Positions 9,313 through 18,973 of a stretch of DNA of 64,000 bases are shown here, in pieces. Position numbers and translations under genes: made by a program. Numbering within the stretch: the stretch's first letter is position 1; the number at the start of each line of letters is the position of its first letter. The stretch comes from JAMZMI01 sp039944535 (GTDB lineage Bacteria; Bacteroidota; Bacteroidia; Cytophagales; Cyclobacteriaceae): the NCBI GenBank assembly GCA_039944535.1, contig JBDUYP010000001.1, forward strand, positions 186,001 through 250,000, in the 5' to 3' direction. Below the pieces are notes generated by a model. It worked only from the letters and a program-made list of their open reading frames with translations, ran no database searches and was not told the origin of the DNA.

Positions 9313-9720
9313 GGCAAGTGGGTTATGGAGTAAATGCACCGGTTCATGTTTTGTGTTATCAAACTCATATCATATTTATAATTTACCTGACAGCCATGCA
9401 ATGAAACTCATAATTTCGGTCCACGGTCAAAATAAACGAAACCGTTTAGAAAGTGTGGAAGATTACCATACGTGGAATTAATAAATGCTAGGCAGAATAT
9501 GGTTTTCATTGATTTTTGAAATTAGTTCGACATATTTTTTAGTGTAATTAAACTCCTTTTTACAATGCTTGTCAAAAAGATTATTTTTGATCATTCCTTC
9601 TTGACATACAAAGCAATTCGTCACACAAAATCCTCCAATGAAATGTCACATCATTGAAATTGATAAAGAGCTTTTATATACATTTATAATTCCACCGTTC
9701 AGTATTATTCGTATTGCTCC
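9313..9720. other. 408-bp gap upstream of unit 2 kinase
   Basis: AT-rich non-coding stretch between the unit 1 terminator and the unit 2 kinase start. I see no convincing ORF, RNA gene or 21-bp direct repeat in it. It presumably contains the promoter of the unit 2 two-component operon. Confidence 0.5.
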
Positions 9721-11676
9721 ATGTGTTTTAAAATACAATTACTTCTCGCACTTACCCTTTGTTGTAATTCTGTATTCGCTCAGAATAAGGTTCTAGAAGA
9801 TTCCGTGCTTATTAATATCCTTGAGAAAATTGAAGACAACCGAAACCCCAATTTCGTTTTAGGTCTAATTCAGGACTCAGTAGATATCGGAAGTTGTAAA
9901 AATGACAGTTTAAAATCTCGTGTTTATTATCATTTGGGGAGAGCCCACGGTCAATTGGGCGATTTTGACAAGTCCCTGGAAGCACTTTCAAGCGGTGCTG
10001 AAGTCTCAGAGAAATTACCTGAAAGCAGAATAGGAATTGCGATGGCTCAAGGGAATATATATTGGGCAAAAGACTATTACAGGACGGCTCTTGAGATCTA
10101 TCAAAGCGCTTTGACATTGTCTGATTCCTTTGAGGGGGATCAGTTTGTTACATTTCAGATTATGCTTCTTGGAAATATTGCTGGCATATATTCAAAACTG
10201 GAAGACTATGAGCAAGCGCTTTTGTATGCAAAAAGAAGTGTTGCATTAGGCTATAAAGCGGAAAAAGTAAGAGCACGCGGACATTTGAAATTAGGCACGA
10301 TATTAATTGATGTGGGAGCCTATCAAGAAGCGTTAGACAGTCTTTCCGTAACTGAGCAATTCATCTTTCAACAAAGGGACTCTATCGCTCTCGTACATTG
10401 TTGGTTAGCAAAAGGGATGGCATTCAAAGGTCTGAGCCATATGGATTCAGCAATGTATTACATTTCACAATCCGCTTCGATTGGAGATAAATTAAAATAT
10501 CAAATACATGAAACATTACTCGTTGAAGGTGAAATAAATGAATCAAAAGGGAATTTACCCTTGGCGTTAGCCAATTATAAAGGTGCCCTTGAATTAGCCA
10601 AAGAAAAATCTTCTCTCAATGGGCAAATGGAAGCTTATGAAAAAATGAGTGGTTTGTTTAAGAAACGAAAGCAGTTTGAAGAGGCTTACAAATATGCTGA
10701 ACTTGGCGTAGCGCTGAAAGACTCGATTTCGAGTGTAGATGTTATCAATAGAATTAATGAGCTCAATACCAAATACGAAACTGAGAAAAAGGAACAGCAA
10801 ATAGCAGCTTTAGAGCAAAAGAACCAGATACAAGTGTTGGAGGCACAGCGCCAAAAACAGATTAAAATCTTTTCTATTGTGGCGGCCATATTACTGTTGC
10901 TCGCAAGTATATTGTTTTATAATAGATACAGAATAAAGAAAAACACCAACGAACTTTTAGACGTCAAAAACCAAGAATTGGCCCGATTGAACAATACCAA
11001 AAATCGATTATTTTCAATTATCTCACACGATTTAAAAAGTCCATTGTCTTCCTTTCATACCATCACGAAAAGCTTGTCCGACAACTGGGAGATGTTGGAC
11101 AAAGACCAACTTAAGGAATTTATCATTTCGCTCAGAGATTCTTCTAGTGATGTCAAAAACATGATGGATAACCTACTCAAATGGGCGTTGGCACAAACAG
11201 GCGAGCTGAAGTATACGCCTAAAGACATCTCATCGGCAACTGTCATTCAGCAAGTAAGAGCCCAGTTGGAGTCCGTCACCTCACTCAAGCAAATCAATAT
11301 TGTAACTGATATGGAGGAAGTTGATATGATCAAGGCAGACCAGCAGTTTTTAGAAATTGTGATTCGAAATCTCCTGAGCAATGCGGTTAAATTTTCAGCA
11401 GTGGATTCTGAAATCAAAGTATTGGTTTCAGATCAAGATGGGACACAAGTGATCTCCATACGAGATCAAGGCGTAGGCATGGATCAAGCACAAATAGATC
11501 AATTGCTTGTGGGTAATATCGTTGCTCAGGACATACAGAACTCTAGCGAAAAAGGAACAGGATTGGGCTTGTCTCTTTGTAAGGAATTACTCAATAAAAT
11601 GGGTGCAGAAATGAAAGTGGTGAGTGAGAAAGGAAAAGGCACTACTTTTAATCTATTGTTTCCAAAAGCCGCTTGA
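9721..11676 (+). CDS. TPR-sensor histidine kinase, HisKA type (unit 2)
   Basis: 651 residues: signal peptide (1-21, ending SVFAQ), TPR repeats to about 350, coiled coil, membrane helix about 383-402, then a classical HisKA dimerisation domain with phospho-acceptor H436 (IISHDLKSPLSS) and an HATPase (NLLSNAVKFS, DQGVGMD, GTGLGLSLCKELL). The sensor layout matches the other units, but the kinase core is a different family from units 1, 4 and 6. The TGA stop shares one base with the ATG of the downstream NarL-type regulator (TGATG), so they form an operon. Confidence 0.9.
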   Translation: MCFKIQLLLALTLCCNSVFAQNKVLEDSVLINILEKIEDNRNPNFVLGLIQDSVDIGSCKNDSLKSRVYYHLGRAHGQLGDFDKSLEALSSGAEVSEKLPESRIGIAMAQGNIYWAKDYYRTALEIYQSALTLSDSFEGDQFVTFQIMLLGNIAGIYSKLEDYEQALLYAKRSVALGYKAEKVRARGHLKLGTILIDVGAYQEALDSLSVTEQFIFQQRDSIALVHCWLAKGMAFKGLSHMDSAMYYISQSASIGDKLKYQIHETLLVEGEINESKGNLPLALANYKGALELAKEKSSLNGQMEAYEKMSGLFKKRKQFEEAYKYAELGVALKDSISSVDVINRINELNTKYETEKKEQQIAALEQKNQIQVLEAQRQKQIKIFSIVAAILLLLASILFYNRYRIKKNTNELLDVKNQELARLNNTKNRLFSIISHDLKSPLSSFHTITKSLSDNWEMLDKDQLKEFIISLRDSSSDVKNMMDNLLKWALAQTGELKYTPKDISSATVIQQVRAQLESVTSLKQINIVTDMEEVDMIKADQQFLEIVIRNLLSNAVKFSAVDSEIKVLVSDQDGTQVISIRDQGVGMDQAQIDQLLVGNIVAQDIQNSSEKGTGLGLSLCKELLNKMGAEMKVVSEKGKGTTFNLLFPKAA

Positions 11677-12284
11677 TGAGTACACTTTTTCTAATTGATG
11701 ATCACAAAATAGTACGTGATGGCTTGAAAGCCATGCTATTGGGAAAGCCCAACATCCAGGTTATTGGAGAGGCTGCTTCTGGTTTAGAGGCTTTAGAAAA
11801 GCTCAAAAATTTGAACCCAGACCTGATTTTAACGGATTTGAAATTGCCAGATGCCAATGGCAGTGAACTGCTCATTGAACTCATGAAAATTTGCCCTTCA
11901 GCAAAGTTTGCAATACTCACTGCAGATCCTAATGCCACGGATTTGGCGAGAGCTCAAAAAGCTGGAGCTTTGGCTTTTCTGACCAAAGACATGGACACCA
12001 CAGAATATTTTCTGGCCATTGACAAGATGCTTGCTGGGCAGAGGTACATCTCTACTGCTTTCTCCGATATATTAGTGAATGATACCGTAGACTATACGCC
12101 ACGCGAAAAAGAAGTATTAAGAGGGTTCTCAGATGGGCTTTCTTACAAGGAAATAGGAGCCAAGCTAGATATTAGTCCACGAACTGTTGAAACCCACAAA
12201 AACCATTTATTAGAAAAAATGGGAGTAAAATCCATCGTGGAAATGGTGCGCAGAGCCATCAGAGATGGCTTGGTAGAAGCATAG
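11676..12284 (+). CDS. NarL/LuxR-family response regulator (unit 2)
   Basis: 202 residues from the ATG at 11676; a TTG three bases upstream is less likely. The receiver domain has acidic residues in LIDDH and phospho-acceptor D54 in LILTDLKLPD. The C-terminal LuxR-type helix-turn-helix runs YTPREKEVL...SYKEIGAKLDISPRTVETHKNHL. It is the only NarL-type regulator among the seven modules. It probably controls the large gene 105 bp downstream through the inverted repeat at 12301-12327. Confidence 0.92.
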   Translation: MSTLFLIDDHKIVRDGLKAMLLGKPNIQVIGEAASGLEALEKLKNLNPDLILTDLKLPDANGSELLIELMKICPSAKFAILTADPNATDLARAQKAGALAFLTKDMDTTEYFLAIDKMLAGQRYISTAFSDILVNDTVDYTPREKEVLRGFSDGLSYKEIGAKLDISPRTVETHKNHLLEKMGVKSIVEMVRRAIRDGLVEA

Positions 12285-12300
12285 CCGAGACGCATCCGTA

Positions 12301-12327
12301 ATATTCCGTACCCCCAGACAGGAATAT
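12301..12327 (+). promoter_or_regulatory. Candidate NarL-type operator, unit 2
   Basis: The inverted repeat ATATTCC ... GGAATAT has perfect 7-bp arms with starts 20 bp apart. NarL/LuxR-family regulators commonly bind inverted half-sites as dimers, and this is the only unit with such a regulator. It lies between the regulator stop and the large gene start. Binding is inferred. Confidence 0.5.
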
Positions 12328-12388
12328 CCCCGATGGAATCAGGATAGCATTATTCAGAATTTTGAAGCTGAATAAACTTTCTGCTATC

Positions 12389-15300
12389 ATGAAAAAACTT
12401 ATCCTCCACTCTTTTGTTCTACTTCTCCTTGGCGGAATGGCCTATGGTCAGGCACCAGTGATTACTCAACACGCTCCAGCACACGGATCAATCAATCAAT
12501 CCGCTCAATCTATTGTAATTGAGTTTGATCAAGATGTTGAAGTACTACATAATGGTAATTTTCAAATTCGTGATGCCAATGATCTGAATATTATATACGT
12601 TGATTTTCCTATGATTAGGATTACCCATCCGTATAACGACAATTACGATCAGATTTTCATTCACCTATCCAATGACCTACCACATGGTAAAAGATTGACG
12701 CTTACGTTTCCAGAAAATTCAATTTACGGAAAGAATGATTTTGAATATTGGAATGAATATTCACATGCCAATCCTGGTGAATATTATTTTACTACAGCAA
12801 CCAGTGGAATCACCGATGTAACTAAGCCAACTTTGAGTAAAAAATTTACTTGGGATGGTCTCCTTACTGTTGATGAGTATATTTCTGGAGACTTTTCGGA
12901 AAATGTAATTGGAGGAGCTGGCAAAATATATATCAGAGAATATGATACTGATAATATAGTAGAAGAAATTCCTGCCTCTCAAGTAATTCATAACCAAGAT
13001 GGAATGCGCCTCATTCCTACATTTCAGTTTGAGACAAGCACGCACTACTATTTGGATATTGAAGCGGGTGCATTTTTGGATTTGCATAGTAATGCTTATG
13101 ATGGATTGTCTAGTAAATCAGATTGGGATTTTACTACTATAAGTACTGATAATGCTCCAGCTGTGACTCTAGTATCAACTCATTCCACACCTACGGCTGG
13201 AGCTCTCAGGGTCAATCCCAACGATCCGTTGGAGCTAGTTTTTACGGACGATATCTTTCTCAATGGCAATAGTAGCGTTAGCACTACCTTCAAGATTTAT
13301 GCTCGGCAAGGGAGTGAGGGTTTTACGATCCGTAGTTATTCCCCATTGACATCTTCCTTTATTGACATTACTGATAATAAGATGACAATTACGCCTACTC
13401 AAGGTTTGATTCCCGAAGGTCATGAGGTATATATTGCGATAGCATCTTCTGGGCTTGATCACTTTGAAGAAATAATGGCCGGTAATTGGTATTTTTCCAC
13501 ATTGGATCTTACTGATCCTGATATCTTTAGTTTTAGTCCCGAAGCTGGAGGCGAAGCTACGGACGTAGAGGAGGATTTGATTGTGACTTTCAATGAAAAC
13601 ATACAACTAAGTACGGGTACGATTCAGCTATTCAGAGAGGGGTCGCTAGTGGAGACATTTTCTTTGCCTTCCTCGTCTAAAGTAAGCGTAACCGATAGAA
13701 CATTGACGATAGACCCAACAACCAATCTGTCTATTGATGGGGCAGTATATCACCTCACTATTTCTAGTGGAGCGGTTCAGGATCTTAGTGGTCGCTCGTT
13801 TGCTGGTATCTCAGACAATACCACATGGTCATTCGAGGCTCCTGACCAAACAGCACCAGTGCTGCAGTCCCATTTCCCCTCCAATGGAGCTACTGGTGTC
13901 ACTAGGTATCAAGGTGACACATGGACGCTCACTTTTGATGAACCGATTACTCGATATCTCGACGGTGATGTTTATATTAAAGAAGTCGGCACAGGCAACA
14001 TCTTGGCAACAGCATTTGGCACAAATGGAGATCATTTAAGAGTTAGCTCAAATCAGTTCATGATAAGGAGTCCTGTTACCGAAACTATCGAATATGGCAC
14101 AGAAGTTTATGTCGAAATCCCCTCTAATGTTATTTCAGATCAAGCGAGCAATTTCTTTGGGGGTATCACAGCTGGACAATGGCAATTTACCATTGAAGAA
14201 GGGCCAGATGCCGTCCCGCCTGTTTTAACGAGTAGAACTCCAGGTGATGGTGCGACAGATGTTGGCATCAACCAAGTGTTCACCATGACTTTTGATGAGC
14301 CGATAGCGATACCAACCACCCATCAGGGATTTATAAGCATTTCGAACCAGGATGGTTCATCGTTTACAAATATAAGCTTGTCCTCTTCAAGTATAAATGA
14401 TGGGTATCTATCTGTAAGTGGTAATCAACTTACCTTTAGTAGAGGTACGTTTGATCATAACTCAAACTACTACATCACCTTTCATGCTAATGTGATTCGC
14501 GATATTGAAGGCAATGGCATGGCTGCACAGTTGAGTAATACATTCTGGAATTTCACAACCGAAGCTGTAGCTAACAGTACCCCTACCGACATTTCCCTAA
14601 ATGCAACATCCATTGAAGAAGGCAATGCCATCAATGCAGTAGTAGGTACACTATCCACTACAGATGCCGATGCTGGAGATACACACACTTATAGTTTCGT
14701 GTCAGGCACTGGAAGTACCGATAATGCCAGCTTCAATATAAGTAGCAGTGAACTTCGGGCGAGTGAGATTTTCGACTATGAAACGAAGAGTTCGTATAGT
14801 ATTCTTGTTGAAACCAATGATGGCACAGCTACTTATCAGAAGCAGTTTACCATTACAGTGAGTGAAGATGATGTTGATGAAACAGCACCTGTTTTGGTCA
14901 GTAGGAATCCTGAAAACGATGCGGCAAATGTGGATGTTGATCTATCTACTATCACCATTACATTTGATGAGCCCGTGCAATACACAGGCAATAGTGCTCA
15001 CAATGTTTACTTAAGAGAATATCTAGGAGGTGAGACGATTATAAAACAATTTGATTTTAGCAATACCTCAGATGTTGCGATCAGTGGCAATACAGTGACC
15101 CTATCCAATTTTCCGCAACTTGAGCAGAAGAAGAGGTACTATTTTCAGATGCAAACTGCCAATGCAATTGAAGATTTGGCAGGGAACGATTTTCAGTATA
15201 CCAAACTAGACAATAAACTGGAATGGAATTTTACTATAGAAGACATTACCCCACCAACGACAAATTGGTTTTCCCCAGCAATCGGAGAGCAAAGTCACCC

Positions 15301-18300
15301 CGTCCCCAGCTATTCAGGCACAGGTTTAGTCATTGAATTTAATGAGTATATCCAGCTCGGCACAGGTACAATTGCGCTGCATAAGGCAGACGGTACTTTA
15401 GTGAAAAGCTATGCAGTTCCTGGGACTGACGTAAGCGTATTCAGTGGCTCTAGATTAAAGATTAGTACCTATAAAAACACCATTCCAACTACCATATTGG
15501 AGTACGATACTGAATACTACGTCATCATATCAGATGGAGCAGTAATAGACAATAGCGGTAATGGGTATGCTGGCATATCGGATGATAACTTTTGGACTTT
15601 TAAGACCGAAGAAGAACCAGACCTTACCCCACCCGTAGCTTCCTCAACATCTCCTTCCGATGAAGGAACTTATGCTCCTTTATCCGCAACAGGGGGTATC
15701 GTTTTCAATGAAAATATAGTAGAAGGTGATGGTACCATTGCTTTATACTTGGCAGACGGAACTTTATTGGAGAGCATCCCTACAGGTCAGAATGACCCTC
15801 GCTTAGAAACGTTGACCTTCAGAATCACATGGGATTTTAATACGCAGTTAACAGAACTTACTGACTACTATGTCTTGGTATCTGCTGGTGCTTATCAAGA
15901 TGAAGCAGGAAATGATTTCGGGGGTATTGGGCCAGGAGAGTTGGATTTTACTTCCAATGATGCACCCAATATAGCGTCACTTTCGCCTGCTGATCAAAGT
16001 ACAGGAGTTGGTATATCTAGCACGATTACTGTTGATTTTGATGGCACTGTGTACGCTGCAGATCCATCCACATTGGTTCTTAAAGAATATGCCACAGACA
16101 ATACGATTGAGAGTTTCGACCTTACCATCCTGGACACAGGTGATGGTATGGGTAGTTTCGATGATGGAGTTATTACCGTGACTCCTACCAGTGACTTGGA
16201 AGAGAGCACCAAATATTATTTGGTTTTAGAACCTGCTTTATCCATTCGCTATGAATTTAACGCAGAATCTTTCATAGGTCTGGATGACAAAGATGACTGG
16301 ACTTTCACAACACAAGCTGCAGATATAGAAGCGCCTACCTTAACCTCTTCAGGAGCAATCTCGGGTGGTACTTATGGCTCAGCAATTCTGAACTTCACGC
16401 TCACCTTCAGTGAAGACGTTAATTTCAATACAGGAGATGGCGATTTCAACGTGGTGCTTGATCGCGTTAATTCTGTAGCTTCTCTCAATGCCAGTATCAC
16501 GGAGACCACTAGTAACAGTATCTCCTTCGAGTATGAATACCTCGACAATGGAGAAGACTATCACATCACAATAGAACCTAATGTGGTAACGGATCTTGCT
16601 GGTAATCCATTTGAGGCAATTACAACGTCAGATGTGCTCCCATTTTTGGCAAGCTGGGAGGCGCCTGAGATAGTTTCTTATAGTCCAGGACACTATTCAA
16701 CCCAAGCTGATATTACGGCTAATCTTGTTCTTACTTTTGATAGAGACATAGCGTTCAATGACCTTACTGGAGATAGAATATTTCTTAAATATATAACCGG
16801 AGGTGCCACAGTTGAAGCTTTTGAATTATCAAGTAGTAGAGTGTCTATCCAAAACGGCAATCAGCTAGTCATAGATCCAACAGATGATCTTGAGCTGTCA
16901 CAAAACTATTTTGTCACTATCCTTTCGCCTGCCATCACGACAAGTGGTCAAGAGGGATTGATTTTTGGGTCTTTTAATAGCAATAATAACTGGCGGTTCA
17001 GGACAGAACCTAATTTCTGGGATGGTAGCGCATGGGCAGCAGACGCTCCAATATCAACAGACGAAGTTGCCTTCAAGGCAGACTATGATTTCGCAGAGGG
17101 AGAAGTGTTGGAGGTAAGTTTAGTTTACCTTCATGAGGGAGTAACGTTATCTATAGAGAATAATGCCACTTTAAGAAGTGACTACATAGAATCAGAAGGA
17201 AGTCTTGTTATTGAATCAGGAGCTTCTTTGAATATTCAAGAAAGTTTTGAAGCTGGAGAGAACTCTGATATAACCGTAAGGCGAAACACCACAGGCGGTG
17301 TAGGCGAAGGCAAGTATAGCTTCATTGGTTCACCCTTTGCAAATTATGATTTCAGTACGATAGCCGGAGGGTTTAAGTATCAATATGTAGAATCCTCTGA
17401 TAGTTATGTAGATGCTTCATCGGGTTTAATGAGCCTGGGCAAGGGATATACCATAGCGAATAATGAACAGTTGGAATTCGTAGGTCAATTACCTCAGATA
17501 GATAATGTGTACATCTCCATAAGAAACACGGGTGCGGATAAAGGTTACAATTTGGTTGCTAACCCCTACACCTGCGCGATTAGCTATGAAGAACTGATTG
17601 CAGCGGAAGGCCCTGGGGGCAGTGGAAAGATTACAAGCACTATCTATATCTGGGATGATGGTGGTGCAGGCACCAAAAACCAAAGTGATTTCATTACGAT
17701 CAGTGCTTTGGGAAGTGTGTCTGGGGGATCAGGAAGAAGCGCCGATTTCAATGATCACATAGGTGTAGCACAAGCATTCTTTGTGGAGGCAGTAAATGCG
17801 AGTACTAGTTTGAGTTTTACGAATGCGATGAAAGTAAACGGTCAAAACTCTGATGATGCTTATTTCAGAAAAGACACATCCACTCCTGAAACCATCAAAA
17901 TGGCGCTTTCAAATGATCAGGATAGCCATAGTGAGATCATAGTCGGTTGGGCAATGGACGCTTCCACAGGATACGATATCATGTATGATGCTCGCAAAAT
18001 GATTGGAAATGACCTTTCACAACTCTACATGCCACTCGGAGAAAGAAACCTTGCGATACAGGGTCTCCCAGATCAGCATGATCAGCCCGTTGCGCTTGGG
18101 GTAGATATCAAAGCGGCAGGTGATTACCAACTGGAAGTAATCGAATCTGCAACTTCTAGAAACATGATTTTGGTAGATCATCAATTGGATGTCACGCATG
18201 ATCTTTCATCAAGCAGCTATTCGTTTTACTCACAAGCAGGCAAGTTCGATAGTCGTTTTGAAATAGTAGCAGGAGGATCCGCCATATTAAGCACATCAGC

Positions 18301-18520
18301 TGTGAGCAAATTCACAGCCTACTCCAATAATAATGAGTTGACCATCCACTACCCTGAAACGGGGGAGCATCAAGTGCGTGTCTTGGATTTATCAGGAAAG
18401 CTGGCCTATCAGGCAAATGTGAACTTTGATCAACAGAAGGTGATGATTCCTTTACCACTAGATGAGAAGATTTACCTCCTCCAAGTTGATTCCGAATCTT
18501 TGAAAGTTTTCAATCACTAA
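12389..18520 (+). CDS. Giant secreted protein with SbsA-type Ig repeats (unit 2)
   Basis: 2043 residues from the ATG at 12389; an upstream TTG at 12362 is less likely because the ATG is followed directly by a signal peptide (MKKLILHSFVLLLLGG...YGQ). I count about twelve SbsA/Big_5 Ig-like domains, each with an FDEPI- or FNENI-like strand, and one cadherin-like repeat at about 730-828. The shared C-terminal region starts near 1540 (NFWDGSAWAADAP) and contains KYSFIGSPF, YNLVANPY and QAFFVEA. The final domain resembles a T9SS sorting domain (VRVLDLSGKLAY) but ends KVFNH and lacks the VSDGIESKKIILK tail of the other units. Probably an adhesin-like filament. The micropeptide starts 11 bp after its stop, with no hairpin between. 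Confidence 0.87.
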   Translation: MKKLILHSFVLLLLGGMAYGQAPVITQHAPAHGSINQSAQSIVIEFDQDVEVLHNGNFQIRDANDLNIIYVDFPMIRITHPYNDNYDQIFIHLSNDLPHGKRLTLTFPENSIYGKNDFEYWNEYSHANPGEYYFTTATSGITDVTKPTLSKKFTWDGLLTVDEYISGDFSENVIGGAGKIYIREYDTDNIVEEIPASQVIHNQDGMRLIPTFQFETSTHYYLDIEAGAFLDLHSNAYDGLSSKSDWDFTTISTDNAPAVTLVSTHSTPTAGALRVNPNDPLELVFTDDIFLNGNSSVSTTFKIYARQGSEGFTIRSYSPLTSSFIDITDNKMTITPTQGLIPEGHEVYIAIASSGLDHFEEIMAGNWYFSTLDLTDPDIFSFSPEAGGEATDVEEDLIVTFNENIQLSTGTIQLFREGSLVETFSLPSSSKVSVTDRTLTIDPTTNLSIDGAVYHLTISSGAVQDLSGRSFAGISDNTTWSFEAPDQTAPVLQSHFPSNGATGVTRYQGDTWTLTFDEPITRYLDGDVYIKEVGTGNILATAFGTNGDHLRVSSNQFMIRSPVTETIEYGTEVYVEIPSNVISDQASNFFGGITAGQWQFTIEEGPDAVPPVLTSRTPGDGATDVGINQVFTMTFDEPIAIPTTHQGFISISNQDGSSFTNISLSSSSINDGYLSVSGNQLTFSRGTFDHNSNYYITFHANVIRDIEGNGMAAQLSNTFWNFTTEAVANSTPTDISLNATSIEEGNAINAVVGTLSTTDADAGDTHTYSFVSGTGSTDNASFNISSSELRASEIFDYETKSSYSILVETNDGTATYQKQFTITVSEDDVDETAPVLVSRNPENDAANVDVDLSTITITFDEPVQYTGNSAHNVYLREYLGGETIIKQFDFSNTSDVAISGNTVTLSNFPQLEQKKRYYFQMQTANAIEDLAGNDFQYTKLDNKLEWNFTIEDITPPTTNWFSPAIGEQSHPVPSYSGTGLVIEFNEYIQLGTGTIALHKADGTLVKSYAVPGTDVSVFSGSRLKISTYKNTIPTTILEYDTEYYVIISDGAVIDNSGNGYAGISDDNFWTFKTEEEPDLTPPVASSTSPSDEGTYAPLSATGGIVFNENIVEGDGTIALYLADGTLLESIPTGQNDPRLETLTFRITWDFNTQLTELTDYYVLVSAGAYQDEAGNDFGGIGPGELDFTSNDAPNIASLSPADQSTGVGISSTITVDFDGTVYAADPSTLVLKEYATDNTIESFDLTILDTGDGMGSFDDGVITVTPTSDLEESTKYYLVLEPALSIRYEFNAESFIGLDDKDDWTFTTQAADIEAPTLTSSGAISGGTYGSAILNFTLTFSEDVNFNTGDGDFNVVLDRVNSVASLNASITETTSNSISFEYEYLDNGEDYHITIEPNVVTDLAGNPFEAITTSDVLPFLASWEAPEIVSYSPGHYSTQADITANLVLTFDRDIAFNDLTGDRIFLKYITGGATVEAFELSSSRVSIQNGNQLVIDPTDDLELSQNYFVTILSPAITTSGQEGLIFGSFNSNNNWRFRTEPNFWDGSAWAADAPISTDEVAFKADYDFAEGEVLEVSLVYLHEGVTLSIENNATLRSDYIESEGSLVIESGASLNIQESFEAGENSDITVRRNTTGGVGEGKYSFIGSPFANYDFSTIAGGFKYQYVESSDSYVDASSGLMSLGKGYTIANNEQLEFVGQLPQIDNVYISIRNTGADKGYNLVANPYTCAISYEELIAAEGPGGSGKITSTIYIWDDGGAGTKNQSDFITISALGSVSGGSGRSADFNDHIGVAQAFFVEAVNASTSLSFTNAMKVNGQNSDDAYFRKDTSTPETIKMALSNDQDSHSEIIVGWAMDASTGYDIMYDARKMIGNDLSQLYMPLGERNLAIQGLPDQHDQPVALGVDIKAAGDYQLEVIESATSRNMILVDHQLDVTHDLSSSSYSFYSQAGKFDSRFEIVAGGSAILSTSAVSKFTAYSNNNELTIHYPETGEHQVRVLDLSGKLAYQANVNFDQQKVMIPLPLDEKIYLLQVDSESLKVFNH

Positions 18521-18531
18521 ATAGAAAAACT

Positions 18532-18696
18532 ATGAACACTAAAATAACAATTTCTCTTAGCCTCATACTTCTGTCTATCACTGTAATGGCACAACCTGTA
18601 CCACCACCAGCTACACCTATTGATGGAGGGTTGAGTTTGCTTCTTGCGGCAGGAGGAGTCTATGGATTTAAGAAGTTGAGAGATAGTAGAAAGTAA
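18532..18696 (+). CDS. PID-CTERM-like micropeptide with divergent signal peptide (unit 2)
   Basis: 54 residues. The signal peptide (MNTKITISLSLILLSITVMA) is unrelated in sequence to those of the other six copies, and the linker is QPVPPPAT. From PIDGG onward the peptide is the same as the others (LSLLLAAGGVYGFKKLRDSRK). In DNA the second half and the following 60 bp are nearly identical to unit 1. The gene is therefore a mosaic: the tail is conserved or gene-converted while the leader is free to vary. It lies 11 bp downstream of the unit 2 large gene, which favours co-transcription. Confidence 0.85.
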   Translation: MNTKITISLSLILLSITVMAQPVPPPATPIDGGLSLLLAAGGVYGFKKLRDSRK

Positions 18697-18735
18697 CAAG
18701 GCGAGTCGAACTGGAAACAGTTGGGCTATTTATGA

Positions 18736-18765
18736 AGCGGTCTTCGAAAGGAGATCGCTTTTTTT
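18736..18765 (+). terminator. Rho-independent terminator after unit 2
   Basis: Stem AGCGGTCT / AGATCGCT with a TCGAAAGG loop and a T run. It is almost the same sequence and spacing as the unit 1 terminator. Confidence 0.85.
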
Positions 18766-18834
18766 GTTCGGAGGTTTTTTCACACAACATTTTCCGAAAT
18801 GCTGCACCATCTCATATGACACATTTTGCAAGAC

Positions 18835-18860
18835 CCTGATGGACCAATTGACCCTGATTA
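18835..18860 (+). pseudogene. Remnant of a LytTR response regulator 3' end
   Basis: This stretch matches the last codons of the unit 1 LytTR gene (5141 onward, encoding LMDQLTLI) almost base for base, but the stop codon is lost and nothing upstream resembles the rest of the gene. Similarity continues through the leader to the start codon of the next large gene (18835-18973 against 5141-5278). Unit 3 therefore descends from a module that once had its own, or a copied, regulator. Confidence 0.8.
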
Positions 18861-18883
18861 CCTCACCATACATTTTGGGCGAG

Positions 18884-18915
18884 TTACTAAATGGTTTGGT
18901 CAACTCGCTAAATAC
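18884..18915 (+). promoter_or_regulatory. Candidate LytTR binding site, orphan unit 3
   Basis: T[TC][AG]CTAAAT-type half-sites at 18884 and 18905 are 21 bp apart, within a leader copied from unit 1. The second half-site has G in place of A. As no regulator gene is present here, the unit 1 regulator is the simplest candidate to act in trans. Confidence 0.6.
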
Positions 18916-18973
18916 CCCTTTTACAGCATTGGCATAAGGACGAAATTGAATTTCTGACTCAATAAATCGTCTT

